Positions 17,886 through 25,666 of a stretch of 64,000 nucleotides of DNA are shown one piece after another. Origin of the DNA: Streptomyces sp. IMTB 2501 (GTDB lineage Bacteria; Actinomycetota; Actinomycetes; Streptomycetales; Streptomycetaceae); assembly GCF_001953885.1 (NCBI RefSeq), contig NZ_MQUS01000014.1:1-64000 (forward strand), read 5' to 3'. The notes under the pieces are model-generated. The model did no database searches and was not told where the DNA came from. It saw only the letters and a program-made list of their open reading frames with translations. Both the position numbers and the translations under genes were made by a program. The number at the start of each line of letters is the position of its first letter. Positions within the stretch are counted from its first letter, which is position 1.

Positions 17886-18167
17886 TCAGTTGTCGCTGTT
17901 GTTGCAGCCCATGGTCGAGCCGATGTGGGTGCCCTGTGCACCGGGGTCGCCCTCGCCGTTGAGCGCGTTGCCCAGCAGGCCGTTGAGGATCCCGACCTCG
18001 CCGAGGACGTCGAGATTCAGGTCGTGGTCCTTGCACTGGGAGCTCTGCATGACGCCCTCCTCGTGCTCGTGCCCGCCCTCGCCGCCGGCGTGGGCGGTGC
18101 CGGCGGCTGCGAGTCCGACGGTGCTGAGAGCTGCGACCAGAACGGCGGCCCTGCGAAGTCTGTGCAT
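17886..18167 (-). CDS. Small secreted protein with a cysteine pair
   Basis: A 93-residue protein with a clear signal peptide (MHRLRRAAVLVAALSTVGLAAAGTAHA) and a mature part of about 66 residues. Two Cys (SSQCKDH and TMGCNN) bracket a hydrophobic Gly/Asn/Leu stretch (LGEVGILNGLLGNALNG). This layout recalls chaplin-like surface proteins, but it lacks the chaplin sequence signature. An acidic/His cluster (GGHEHEEG) follows the cleavage site. ATG 18167 places the signal at the start. The upstream region is unusually AT-rich for this genome. Confidence 0.75.
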   Translation of the reverse strand: MHRLRRAAVLVAALSTVGLAAAGTAHAGGEGGHEHEEGVMQSSQCKDHDLNLDVLGEVGILNGLLGNALNGEGDPGAQGTHIGSTMGCNNSDN

Positions 18168-18282
18168 GTCATCTCCATGGTGTGAGAGCGGAAGCGGTCT
18201 GCAACAGATCGACCTCTTACAGTCACGGAGATTAGTATTAAAATCGCCCAAAACGGACAGCGACGCGCCGAAATTTGTGGGA

Positions 18283-18849
18283 CTATCTGCGCCCGTATCG
18301 GCCCGTCAGGGTGCCTGTGGCGAGGGTGTGGCCGGACAGCGCCCGCAACAGGTCGGCCGGCGAGGCTCCTGCCGCGAGCGACGGGCGGCGGTCGGTGGCG
18401 TACACCGTGAGGACGTAGTGGTGCGGGCGGTCTCCGCGCGGTGGACAGGGGCCGCCGTAGCCGGGCCGCTTGAAGTCGTTGCGGCCCTCGGTCGCCCCCT
18501 GCGGATGTTCTCCAGCGGCCAGTTGCCGCGTGTGCGGGTCGATGTCCCACGCCAGCCAGTGCGTGAACGTGCCGTGCGGGGCGTCGGGGTCCTGCAGAAG
18601 CAGGGCCAGCGAGGCCGTGTGCGGGGGTACGGCGGTGAGGGCCAGCGGGGGCGACACGTCCGCGCCGTCGCAGGTGTGGCGGCGCGGGATGGTGCCGCCG
18701 TCGCCGTACGCGGTGCTGGTGACGGTCAGCCGCCGCCCGGCGGTGGGGGAGGGTGTGACGCCCTGTTTGCCGCCACCGTCGTCCCCGCAGCCCGTTACGA
18801 CGCTCATCGCGGCCGCTGCGGCCACGGCCATCACCCAACTCCTGCGCAT
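18283..18849 (-). CDS. PEBP family (YbhB/YbcL) lipoprotein
   Basis: A 188-residue protein. The signal peptide ends in VTGC, a lipobox, followed by a short Gly/Asp linker. The PEBP fold shows GTIPRRHTCDGADVSPPL, LLLQDPDAPHGTFTHWLAWDI and YGGPCPPRGDRPHHYVLTVYA, matching the anion-binding pocket motifs of the YbhB/YbcL/Raf-kinase-inhibitor family. The bacterial ligand is not known. ATG 18849 is used because the signal peptide begins there. Confidence 0.88.
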   Translation of the reverse strand: MRRSWVMAVAAAAAMSVVTGCGDDGGGKQGVTPSPTAGRRLTVTSTAYGDGGTIPRRHTCDGADVSPPLALTAVPPHTASLALLLQDPDAPHGTFTHWLAWDIDPHTRQLAAGEHPQGATEGRNDFKRPGYGGPCPPRGDRPHHYVLTVYATDRRPSLAAGASPADLLRALSGHTLATGTLTGRYGRR

Positions 18850-19159
18850 ACCAGGCACGCTAGGGCCTGTCCGGCGGATCCTGCTACAGACGCAGGGACC
18901 GGCACGCCCATCTGCCGCGTTGCCGTCGGTGGCCGAAGCCCCCAACGCCCCCGCTCACCTGCGCTGATGAGACGCCGTCGGTTTCCTGCGACCTGATCCG
19001 CCGGACGGGCCCCGGTGTCCCGGGTCAGAGATTCTTCGCTGGATCGGGCAGGGGGCGACCGGCGCCCGAATGCTCCGTCGACCCGAACCACCTGCGGGAG
19101 GCCACCCGTCGCCGGTCGACCACCGCCGGAGGAACCACCGAAAAGACTTCCGGCTCAGG
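18850..19159. other. 310-bp gene-free stretch containing an inverted-repeat element
   Basis: The gap between the PEBP gene start and the SPFH gene stop holds no gene. Most of it is the 150-bp element at 18863-19012. The remainder has no recognised signal. Confidence 0.55.
18863..19012. mobile_element. Short element with inverted ends (MITE-like or IS remnant)
   Basis: The left end GGGCCTGTCCGGCGGATC (18863-18880) and the right end, read on the other strand as GGGCCCGTCCGGCGGATC (19012-18995), match at 17 of 18 bases. The 150 bp between them hold no transposase. From memory, similar ends occur on IS5-type elements in Streptomyces. No clear target duplication is visible. It is either a non-autonomous element or the fused ends of a deleted IS. 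Confidence 0.45.
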
Positions 19160-19963
19160 TCACTGGCCCGAGGGGAGCTCTCCGTCACTGTTCGGCACGT
19201 GCTGCTGGTTGCCTCGCTCCAGGAAGTGCAGCAGTTCCACCGGGATCGGCAGGACCAGCGTGGAGTTCTTCTCGGCGGAGACCGCCATCACCGTCTGGAG
19301 CAGCCGCAGTTGCAGCGCGGCGGGGGTGTCGGCCATCTGCTGAGCGGCCTCGGCCAGCTTCTTGGATGCCTGGAGCTCGGCGTCCGCGTTGATGATCCGG
19401 GCCCGGCGCTCCCGGTCGGCCTCGGCCTGGCGGGCCATGGACCGCTTCATCGTGTCCGGCAGCGAGACGTCCTTGATCTCCACCCGGTCGACCTGGATGC
19501 CCCAGCCGACAGCCGGGCTGTCGATCATCAGCTCCAGCCCCTGGTTGAGCTTCTCGCGGTTGGAGAGCAGATCGTCCAGATCGCTCTTGCCGATGATCGA
19601 CCTGAGCGACGTCTGAGCCATCTGCGACACCGCGAACTTGTAGTCCTCGACCTTCACCAGGGCGCTCTCCGCGTCGATCACCCTGAAGTAGACGACCGCG
19701 TCCACACGGACCGTGACGTTGTCGCGAGTGATGCCCTCCTGGGCCGGGATCGGCATCGTCACGATCTGCATGTTGACCTTCTGCAGCCGGTCCACGAAGG
19801 GGATGATCAGCGTGAAGCCCGGCGTCCGCGCATCACCGGTGACGCGCCCGAGCCGGAACAACACACCGCGTTCGTACTGTTTGACGACCCGCGCCGCCAT
19901 CGCCAGATAGATCACACCGGCGGAACCCGCCGCCGCGATCGCGCCCAGCAGTTCCTGGAGCAT
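19160..19963 (-). CDS. SPFH/stomatin-like membrane protein (slipin)
   Basis: A 267-residue protein. An N-terminal membrane anchor (LGAIAAAGSAGVIYLAMAARV) is followed by the SPFH domain: VVKQYERGVLFRLGRVTG, GFTLIIPFVDRLQKVNMQ and NVTVRVDAVVYFRV. A coiled-coil segment (ARQAEADRERRARIINADAELQASKKLAEAA) follows, as in stomatins. These proteins form membrane scaffolds; many are paired with a NfeD protease partner, which is absent here. GAGGAGGTCACC before ATG 19963 fixes the start. Confidence 0.92.
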   Translation of the reverse strand: MLQELLGAIAAAGSAGVIYLAMAARVVKQYERGVLFRLGRVTGDARTPGFTLIIPFVDRLQKVNMQIVTMPIPAQEGITRDNVTVRVDAVVYFRVIDAESALVKVEDYKFAVSQMAQTSLRSIIGKSDLDDLLSNREKLNQGLELMIDSPAVGWGIQVDRVEIKDVSLPDTMKRSMARQAEADRERRARIINADAELQASKKLAEAAQQMADTPAALQLRLLQTVMAVSAEKNSTLVLPIPVELLHFLERGNQQHVPNSDGELPSGQ

Positions 19964-20101
19964 GGTGACCTCCTCACGGAGAGGTCCGCTTTTGTCCGCT
20001 GCTGTAACCATAAGCCGGTTGGGCCGCTCTGCCGAGGGGTCCGGACAGACCGGGCCGGGATACCGAGGGGCGTCGGCATCCCAGCCCGGAGACAGCGGCC
20101 G

Positions 20102-21589
20102 TCAGACGGCCTGCGCAGCCGTCACCCGCACCGGTTCCGTCCCCGCCGCGCTGTGCCGTTCGGCCCAGTTCTCCAGGGCTGTACGGCAGGCGTGGTCGAG
20201 GTGGTGCAGGCCGGACAGGTCGAGGCGGACCGGGCGGTCCTCGGGGAGCGACTCCAGGCTGTCCAGGATCTTGGGCAGCCGCAGGAAGGTCGCGTTGCCC
20301 GCGATGCAGACGTCGACCGGGCCCGCGCCCTTGTCGATCACCTCCAGCTTGACGTGCGAGGCCTCCCAGGCCGTCTTGACCACGGCCAGGGCGAGACCGA
20401 TCAGCACCCCCTCGAACATGCTGACCGCCACGATGGACAGGGCGGTGACGGAAAGGATCAGCGCCTCGCCCCGGTGCTCGCGCCACAGCCCGGCCAGCGC
20501 CCGCACCGGGACCAGCTTGGCGCCGGAGTGGATCAGGATGCCCGCGAGCGCCGGGATCGGTATGTAGGCCAGCACGTCCGGCAGCAGCGCCGCGAACAGC
20601 AGCAGCCACACCCCGTGCAGCACCCGCGAGGCCTTCGTACGGGCGCCCGCCTGGACGTTGGCGGCGCTGCGCACGATCACCGCGGTCATCGGCAGCGCGC
20701 CCAGCAGCCCGCACACCGTGTTGCCGGCGCCCTGGGCGAGCAGCTCCTTGTCGTACTCGGTACGCGGCCCGGTGTGCAGCCGGTCCACGGCGGCCGCGCT
20801 GAACAGCGACTCGGCGGAGGCGATCAGTGTGAAGGCGACGATCGTGCCGAGCAGCCCGACACCCGCCAGCTCGCCGAACGCGCTGAGCGGCGGTGGCTGT
20901 ACGGCGCCCAGCAGGCCCTGCACCTCCACCGTGGCCACCGGCAGGTCCAGCGCGAACGCGGCCACCGTGGCCAGGCCGACCGCGGCCAGCGGCCCGGGCA
21001 GCGTACGCATCTTCGCCGGGACGTGCCGCCACAGCAGCAGCACCGCGATCGTGCCCGCGCAGACCGCGAGCGAGGCCACCGCCGTGCCGTCACCCAGGGC
21101 GTCCAGGAACGCCCCGGGCAGCCCGGCGATCTTGGCCGGTCCGGAGTCGGGAGCCTTGGTGGCCAGCGCCGGGTACAACTGCCCGGCGACGAGCACCAGT
21201 CCGATTCCGGCCAGCATGCCCTCGACGACGGAGACCGAGATGGCGCGGAAGTAGCGGCCCAGCCGCAGCAGGCCCATGCCCATCTGGAGGACTCCGGAGG
21301 CGAGCACGATCACGCCGAGCGCGGGCAGCCCGAACTCCTTGACCGCCTCGAAGACGAGGACGGTCAGGCCGGCCGCCGGACCCGACACCTGGAAGCTGCT
21401 GCCACGCATCAGCCCGGTGACGAGTCCGCCCACGATGCCGGTGATCAGGCCGAGTTCGGCCGGGACCCCGGAGGCGACGGCCACGCCCACGCACAGCGGC
21501 AGCGCGACCAGGAAGACGACGAGGGAGGCGGCGAAGTCCTGCCGCAGATACGGGAAGCGGGATATGAGGGTGGTGTCCTTGCTGGTCAT
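20102..21589 (-). CDS. SulP-family inorganic anion transporter
   Basis: A 495-residue integral membrane protein with about 11-12 hydrophobic helices, from FAASLVVFLVALPLCVGVAVA to LIGLALAVVKTAWEA. A C-terminal STAS domain (about 415-480) includes GNATFLRLPKILDSL and RLDLSGLHHLDHACRTALE. SulP proteins carry sulfate, bicarbonate or related anions. The beta-carbonic anhydrase gene directly upstream points to bicarbonate or CO2 balance. ATG 21589 is used; GTG 21601, whose bases overlap the carbonic anhydrase stop, is an alternative that would couple translation. Confidence 0.92.
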   Translation of the reverse strand: MTSKDTTLISRFPYLRQDFAASLVVFLVALPLCVGVAVASGVPAELGLITGIVGGLVTGLMRGSSFQVSGPAAGLTVLVFEAVKEFGLPALGVIVLASGVLQMGMGLLRLGRYFRAISVSVVEGMLAGIGLVLVAGQLYPALATKAPDSGPAKIAGLPGAFLDALGDGTAVASLAVCAGTIAVLLLWRHVPAKMRTLPGPLAAVGLATVAAFALDLPVATVEVQGLLGAVQPPPLSAFGELAGVGLLGTIVAFTLIASAESLFSAAAVDRLHTGPRTEYDKELLAQGAGNTVCGLLGALPMTAVIVRSAANVQAGARTKASRVLHGVWLLLFAALLPDVLAYIPIPALAGILIHSGAKLVPVRALAGLWREHRGEALILSVTALSIVAVSMFEGVLIGLALAVVKTAWEASHVKLEVIDKGAGPVDVCIAGNATFLRLPKILDSLESLPEDRPVRLDLSGLHHLDHACRTALENWAERHSAAGTEPVRVTAAQAV

Positions 21590-21597
21590 CGGCGCGC

Positions 21598-22176
21598 TCA
21601 CAGGGCTTCGAAGGTGTCGGTCTGCGGGCGGTGCGTCCGTACGGCCCCGGTGTGTACCTCGTAGTACCAGGCGTGCAGCCCCAGTCGGCCCTCTGTCAGC
21701 TTCCGCTCGACGCACGGGTACGAACGCAGCCGAAGCAGCTGGGTCAGGGCGTGGGCCTGCACGGCCTGGGCGACCGCCGGATCCTCGGCCGCGCCGGCCG
21801 GGCGCGGGGTGGCGTGCGCGAGCCAGTCGCGCACGGCGGGTACGGCGGTCAGATCGTCGTTACGGACCAGCGCGCCGACGGCGCCGCAGTGCGAGTGACC
21901 GCAGACGACGATGTCGCGGACGCCGAGCACCTCCACGGCGTACTCGATGGTGGCGGCCTCGCTCGTGGGGTGGAGCGAGGTGTGGGGCGGGACGATGTTG
22001 CCCGCGGTGCGCAGCTCGAAGAGCTGGCCGGGGCGGGCGCCCGTGATCAGGGCCGGGACGACCCGGGAATCGGAGCAGGTGATGAACAGGACCTGCGGGG
22101 ACTGGCCTTCGGCGAGCTTGGCGAACTCCTCAGGGCGCTGTCCGAAGGTACGGGCGTTGTCGATGAGGGGCTGCAT
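21598..22176 (-). CDS. Beta-carbonic anhydrase
   Basis: A 192-residue cytoplasmic zinc enzyme interconverting CO2 and bicarbonate. Zinc ligands and the catalytic dyad appear as FITCSDSRVVP (Cys, Asp, Arg) and VVCGHSHCGAVGAL (His, Cys). Family motifs ELRTAGNIVPP and SEAATIEYAVEVLGVRDI are present. AGGAGG 11 bases before ATG 22176 favours that start over the ATG at 22206. It is followed immediately by the SulP transporter, giving a likely bicarbonate supply operon. Confidence 0.93.
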   Translation of the reverse strand: MQPLIDNARTFGQRPEEFAKLAEGQSPQVLFITCSDSRVVPALITGARPGQLFELRTAGNIVPPHTSLHPTSEAATIEYAVEVLGVRDIVVCGHSHCGAVGALVRNDDLTAVPAVRDWLAHATPRPAGAAEDPAVAQAVQAHALTQLLRLRSYPCVERKLTEGRLGLHAWYYEVHTGAVRTHRPQTDTFEAL

Positions 22177-22294
22177 ATGTATGGGTTCCTCCTGGCGCGC
22201 CTGCACGGGCGCGTCGGACTTGAACGACGGTTGTGGGGGAAGAGCCCGGTTTCCCGGGCCGGTGCGGCTCCCTGGACGGGTGCCGCACCGGCTG

Positions 22295-22690
22295 TCAGCA
22301 GCGGAAGACCTGAAGAGCTGAGGGGGTGTGGGCTCTGGAGGTTCTCTCGGTGTGGGGGCGCGGCGCGCCGGGGGTGTCCGGCGCGTCCGCGGCGGCCGTA
22401 CGGCCGGATATCGGCTCGGGCTGCTGGGCCCGGCAGGAGGCCGAGCCGCGCTGCCGGTCGCGGAGGTGCGGGGTGCTCACGGGGAGGCCCGGACGGCACG
22501 GGGTGCGGATCGAGTCCTTGTCCTCGCGCACCGGCGGTACGGAGGACGGCAGGACCGGCCCGGCCTTGGCCTGTGCATCACTGAGCGTGTGCGCAGATGT
22601 GAATGTCGCCGTGGGAGCGAAGAGCTGGAGCGCGAGCAGGAGTACCGCGAGGAGCGCGAAGCGGGTCCGGGCCGTCGTACCTCGGAACAT
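22295..22690 (-). CDS. Small exported protein, unknown function
   Basis: A 131-residue protein. The N-terminus (FALLAVLLLALQLFAPTATFTSAHT) is a strong signal peptide, and AAGGGGGG just before ATG 22690 is a good ribosome site. The mature part is hydrophilic, rich in Pro, Arg and Ser, with Cys at RTPCRPG, SASCRAQ and the final residue (VFRC). No domain is recognised. A 30-bp palindrome lies about 70 bp upstream of the start. Confidence 0.6.
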   Translation of the reverse strand: MFRGTTARTRFALLAVLLLALQLFAPTATFTSAHTLSDAQAKAGPVLPSSVPPVREDKDSIRTPCRPGLPVSTPHLRDRQRGSASCRAQQPEPISGRTAAADAPDTPGAPRPHTERTSRAHTPSALQVFRC

Positions 22691-22761
22691 GCGCCCCCCT
22701 TACGGATGCTCGCGCCTCTTGTCTGGACCAAGCCACAGTCAATGGATGGTCAAGAAGCACA

Positions 22762-22791
22762 TTAACCCTGCAAAGTCCTTTGCAGGGTTAA
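22762..22791. promoter_or_regulatory. 30-bp AT-rich palindrome, candidate operator or terminator
   Basis: Perfect 14-bp arms, TTAACCCTGCAAAG and its complement, are separated by TC. It lies 72 bp upstream of the small exported gene (start 22690) and 83 bp past the stop of the ZapE-like gene. The arms are AT-rich compared with the surroundings, which fits a regulator-binding site better than a Streptomyces terminator, but both remain possible. Confidence 0.5.
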
Positions 22792-22873
22792 CAGCGCGTT
22801 ACAAGCGCAAGGAAGCGTGAAAAGTGCCGATCGCGTGGCGCGATCTGGCTCTTGACTGGGGGTCTGTGAGTGA

Positions 22874-23977
22874 CTAAGAGCCCACGAGCCCCTTGGCGTC
22901 GCGGGCCAGCGCGGTGAGCCGGGATATCGCGCGGAAGTACTTCTTGCGGTAGCCGCCGTTCAGCATCTCCTCGCTGAACAGCCGGTCGAACGGCAGCCCC
23001 GAGGCCAGCACCGGGACCTCGCGGTCGTAGAGCCGGTCCGCGAGCACCACGAGCCTGAGCGCGGTCGACTGGTCCGGCACCGGCCGCACATCGGTGACAC
23101 AGACCGCCCTCAGCCCGTCGGTCAGCGCGCCGTACCGGCTCGGGTGCACCTTGGCCAGGTGCTCCAGCAGATGCGGGAAGTCGTCCAGCGAGGCGCCCTC
23201 GGTGGCGTACGCCGCCTTCGTCACCTCTTCGTCGGTGAAGGGCTTCGGCGCCTCGGGCAGCCCGCGGTGGCGGTAGTCCTCGCCGTCGATGCGCAGGGTG
23301 CGGAAACGGGCCGACAGGCCCTGTATCTCGCGCAGGAAGTCAGCCGCCGCGAACCGGCCCTCGCCCAGCTTGCCGGGCAGCGTGTTGGAGGTGGCGGCGA
23401 GCGCGACGCCCGCCTCGACCAGCTTGCCGAGCAGCGTCGACACCAGGACCGTGTCGCCCGGGTCGTCCAGCTCGAACTCGTCGATGCACAGCAGGCTGTG
23501 GCCGGAGAGGGTCTGCACCGTCTGCTGGAAGCCGAGGGCGCCGACCAGGTTCGTCAGTTCCACGAAGGTGCCGAACGCCTTGCGGGCGGGCTCGGCGGGG
23601 GTGGCGTGCCACAGCGAGGCGAGCAGGTGGGTCTTGCCGACGCCGTAGCCGCCGTCCAGGTAGACCCCGCGCGGGCCGGCCGGGGTCTTGGGTGCCCTGG
23701 GCCTGCCGAAGCCGAAGAGGCCGCGCCGGCCGGCGCCGGAGGCGTGCGCCCCGCCGAGCCCGCCCGCGAAGCCGTCGAGGACCCGTACGGCCTCGCTCTG
23801 GCTGGGCTGGTTCGGGTCCGGTATGTAGGTCGAGAAGCGGACCGAGTCGAAGCGCGGCGGCGGCACCATCTCGGCGACCAGCCGGTCCGCGGGGACACGC
23901 GGCTCACGGGCGCACAGGGAGAGGGGGCCCGCGTCGGTCACAGGGCTGGGTCCGGAGGCGGTGGTGGAGGACGACAC
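22874..23977 (-). CDS. zapE: ZapE/AFG1-family P-loop ATPase
   Basis: A 367-residue cytoplasmic ATPase. The Walker A motif is LDGGYGVGKTHLLASLW (about residue 110), Walker B is LLCIDEFELDDPGD, and sensor-like LAATSNTLP follows. The C-terminal GGYRKKYFRAISRL is typical. E. coli ZapE acts on constricting FtsZ rings; actinobacterial relatives are often annotated as cell division protein ZapE, but a role in Streptomyces is not shown by sequence. GTG 23977 is chosen. The gene is divergent from the RibD-like gene with only 37 bp between starts. Confidence 0.87.
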   Translation of the reverse strand: MSSSTTASGPSPVTDAGPLSLCAREPRVPADRLVAEMVPPPRFDSVRFSTYIPDPNQPSQSEAVRVLDGFAGGLGGAHASGAGRRGLFGFGRPRAPKTPAGPRGVYLDGGYGVGKTHLLASLWHATPAEPARKAFGTFVELTNLVGALGFQQTVQTLSGHSLLCIDEFELDDPGDTVLVSTLLGKLVEAGVALAATSNTLPGKLGEGRFAAADFLREIQGLSARFRTLRIDGEDYRHRGLPEAPKPFTDEEVTKAAYATEGASLDDFPHLLEHLAKVHPSRYGALTDGLRAVCVTDVRPVPDQSTALRLVVLADRLYDREVPVLASGLPFDRLFSEEMLNGGYRKKYFRAISRLTALARDAKGLVGS

Positions 23978-24014
23978 GGTTACCCATGCTAAGCGCCGTG
24001 TCAGACTGCACGAC

Positions 24015-24884
24015 ATGCGACGCCTGTTCCCTGTGACCGACGAAACAGCAGCCCAGACCTCCGGAGGGACCCCCGAGGGGGAGGGAACGCGGGAGGCTGC
24101 CGGGACTCGGGTGCCGGATGTGTCCGAGGCGTCCGTCGCTGCCGCGCTCGTCGATCGTGAGTGGAGTCTCGCCGAACTGGCCGCCGCCTACGCCTACCCC
24201 GAGCCGGTGCCGGACGCCCCCAGGCCGTGGCTGCGGGCCAACATGGTCTCCACGCTCGACGGCGCCGCCCAGCACGAGGGGCGTTCCCAGCCCATCTCCA
24301 GCGCCGCCGACATGCGGATCTTCGGCACGCTGCGGGCGCTCGCGGATGTGATCGTGGTGGGTGCGGAAACGGTACGTCAGGAGGCGTACCGTCCCGCACG
24401 CGCGCGTGCGGAGTTCGCCGCGGCACGCAAGGCCGCCGGACAGGCCCCGGCCCCGGCGATCGCCGTCGTCTCCGCGAGCCTGGAGCTGGACTTCTCGCTC
24501 CCGCTGTACACCTCGCCCCTGGTACCCACGCTGATCCTGACCGGAGCCGCGGCCGCCCCCGGCCGGATCGCCGCCGCCGAGAAGGCCGGGGCCACCGTGG
24601 TGATGGCCGGTGAGGGCAGGGGTATCGAGCCCGCGCGCGCGGTGCGCGCCCTCGCCGGTCTCGGCCACACCCGGCTGCTCACCGAGGGCGGTCCCCGGCT
24701 GCTCGGACAGCTGATCGCCGCCGGGGTGCTGGACGAGATGTGCCTGACCCTCTCGCCCATGCTCACCGCGGGCGACGCGCAGCGCGTCGCCGGGGGACCG
24801 TCGGTCGACGTGCCGCGCCGGTTCGAGCTCGTGTCCCTTCTCGAAGAGGCCGGATTTCTGTTCGGCCGCTACCGTCGCTCCTGA
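24015..24884 (+). CDS. RibD C-terminal-domain pyrimidine reductase family protein
   Basis: A 289-residue NADPH-dependent reductase-like protein. The RibD C-terminal/DHFR-like fold shows RPWLRANMVSTLDGAAQ, SAADMRIFGTLRALADVIVVGAETVRQE and the cofactor motif RLLTEGGPRLLGQLI. ELCLTLSPML-type sequence (DEMCLTLSPML) follows. The family includes the riboflavin-pathway reductase, but no other riboflavin genes are adjacent, so the substrate is uncertain. ATG 24015 gives a 45-residue variable N-terminus before the fold. Confidence 0.83.
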   Translation: MRRLFPVTDETAAQTSGGTPEGEGTREAAGTRVPDVSEASVAAALVDREWSLAELAAAYAYPEPVPDAPRPWLRANMVSTLDGAAQHEGRSQPISSAADMRIFGTLRALADVIVVGAETVRQEAYRPARARAEFAAARKAAGQAPAPAIAVVSASLELDFSLPLYTSPLVPTLILTGAAAAPGRIAAAEKAGATVVMAGEGRGIEPARAVRALAGLGHTRLLTEGGPRLLGQLIAAGVLDEMCLTLSPMLTAGDAQRVAGGPSVDVPRRFELVSLLEEAGFLFGRYRRS

Positions 24885-25026
24885 AATCAGCGGAATGTGT
24901 CGTTCCGTTTAGCTTCCGGATTGGCTTCCGGAAGGCAGACTTAGTCCGGCAGAACTCGTGCGATCACGGGGCAGGATGGTTTCCGCACGGGCCTCGTCAG
25001 GGCCCACGGAGGAGAAGAGGCGTTTG

Positions 25027-25500
25027 GTGTTCACAAGCGTTCTGATGATCGAGAAGGCCTTGACGTCCGCCGACGTGGAGTTCGTCACCACCTTGCACGG
25101 GGACGAGCCGGTCACTTTCCACGTGCTCCTCCAGCCGCGCGGCGACCAGGCGGACCGCCTGCTGCGGGCCATCGACGACATCGCGCTTGGCGAACTCGAC
25201 GAGGCGGTGCGCGAGCGGGAGACCCCCGAGGGGGAGAACGCCAGGAGCGTCGGGCAGCAGGCTCTTGACGTGTCCGTGCAGGCCCTGCGGGCGGCGGGGA
25301 GCCGGGCGGAGGGGCGGTTGGTCGAGGATCATCCGTTGGACGCGCTGAAGTCGCTCGTCGCCGAGGTGTCCGCCGACGAGGTGATCGTGCTGACGGATCC
25401 GCACTACGTGGAGGAGTTCTTCCACCGGGACTGGGCTTCTCGGGCTCGGCACAAGGTGGGTGTGCCGGTGCTCAAGCTGTTCTCGCACAGCAAGGCCTAG
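25027..25500 (+). CDS. Conserved hypothetical protein, Usp-like fold suspected
   Basis: A 157-residue soluble protein. It reads VTFHVLLQPRGDQADRLLRAIDDIALGELDEAV, then a helical middle, then SLVAEVSADEVIVLTDPHYVEEFF and KVGVPVLKLFSHS. The alternating strands and helices and the final VPVLKLF strand suggest an alpha/beta fold like universal stress proteins; that is inference. Database entries sometimes label such proteins indole-3-glycerol phosphate synthase, which I cannot support. GTG 25027 has AGAGG six bases upstream. It precedes murC. Confidence 0.72.
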   Translation: MFTSVLMIEKALTSADVEFVTTLHGDEPVTFHVLLQPRGDQADRLLRAIDDIALGELDEAVRERETPEGENARSVGQQALDVSVQALRAAGSRAEGRLVEDHPLDALKSLVAEVSADEVIVLTDPHYVEEFFHRDWASRARHKVGVPVLKLFSHSKA

Positions 25501-25522
25501 GCGCCGTGGCGGAGGGGGCGCG

Positions 25523-25575
25523 TGGGCGGCCGCGGGTGCATCGTGGCTTGTCGCGCGGTTCCCCGCGCCCCCAAG
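25523..25575. repeat. Dispersed intergenic repeat, copy B
   Basis: Between the hypothetical gene and murC, the minus-strand reading GGGGGCGCGGGGAACCGCGC, followed by GACAAGCC, matches copy D near 43600 closely. It probably forms an imperfect hairpin downstream of the gene ending at 25500. Confidence 0.5.
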
Positions 25576-25666
25576 CCGGACCAGCACCCCTCGCTGCGAA
25601 GAAGCCGGTGGCTCAGCGCATAGGCTAGGCCTGCTTCAGCTCGCATTCGTCTCTGGGGAGAAACGC

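Noticed and set aside
19070..21664. A very long plus-strand open frame opposite the SPFH, SulP and carbonic anhydrase genes
   Set aside because: Its translation is Arg/Gln/Pro/His-rich with no family resemblance. It mirrors the GC3 bias of the real minus-strand genes, which carry clear motifs.
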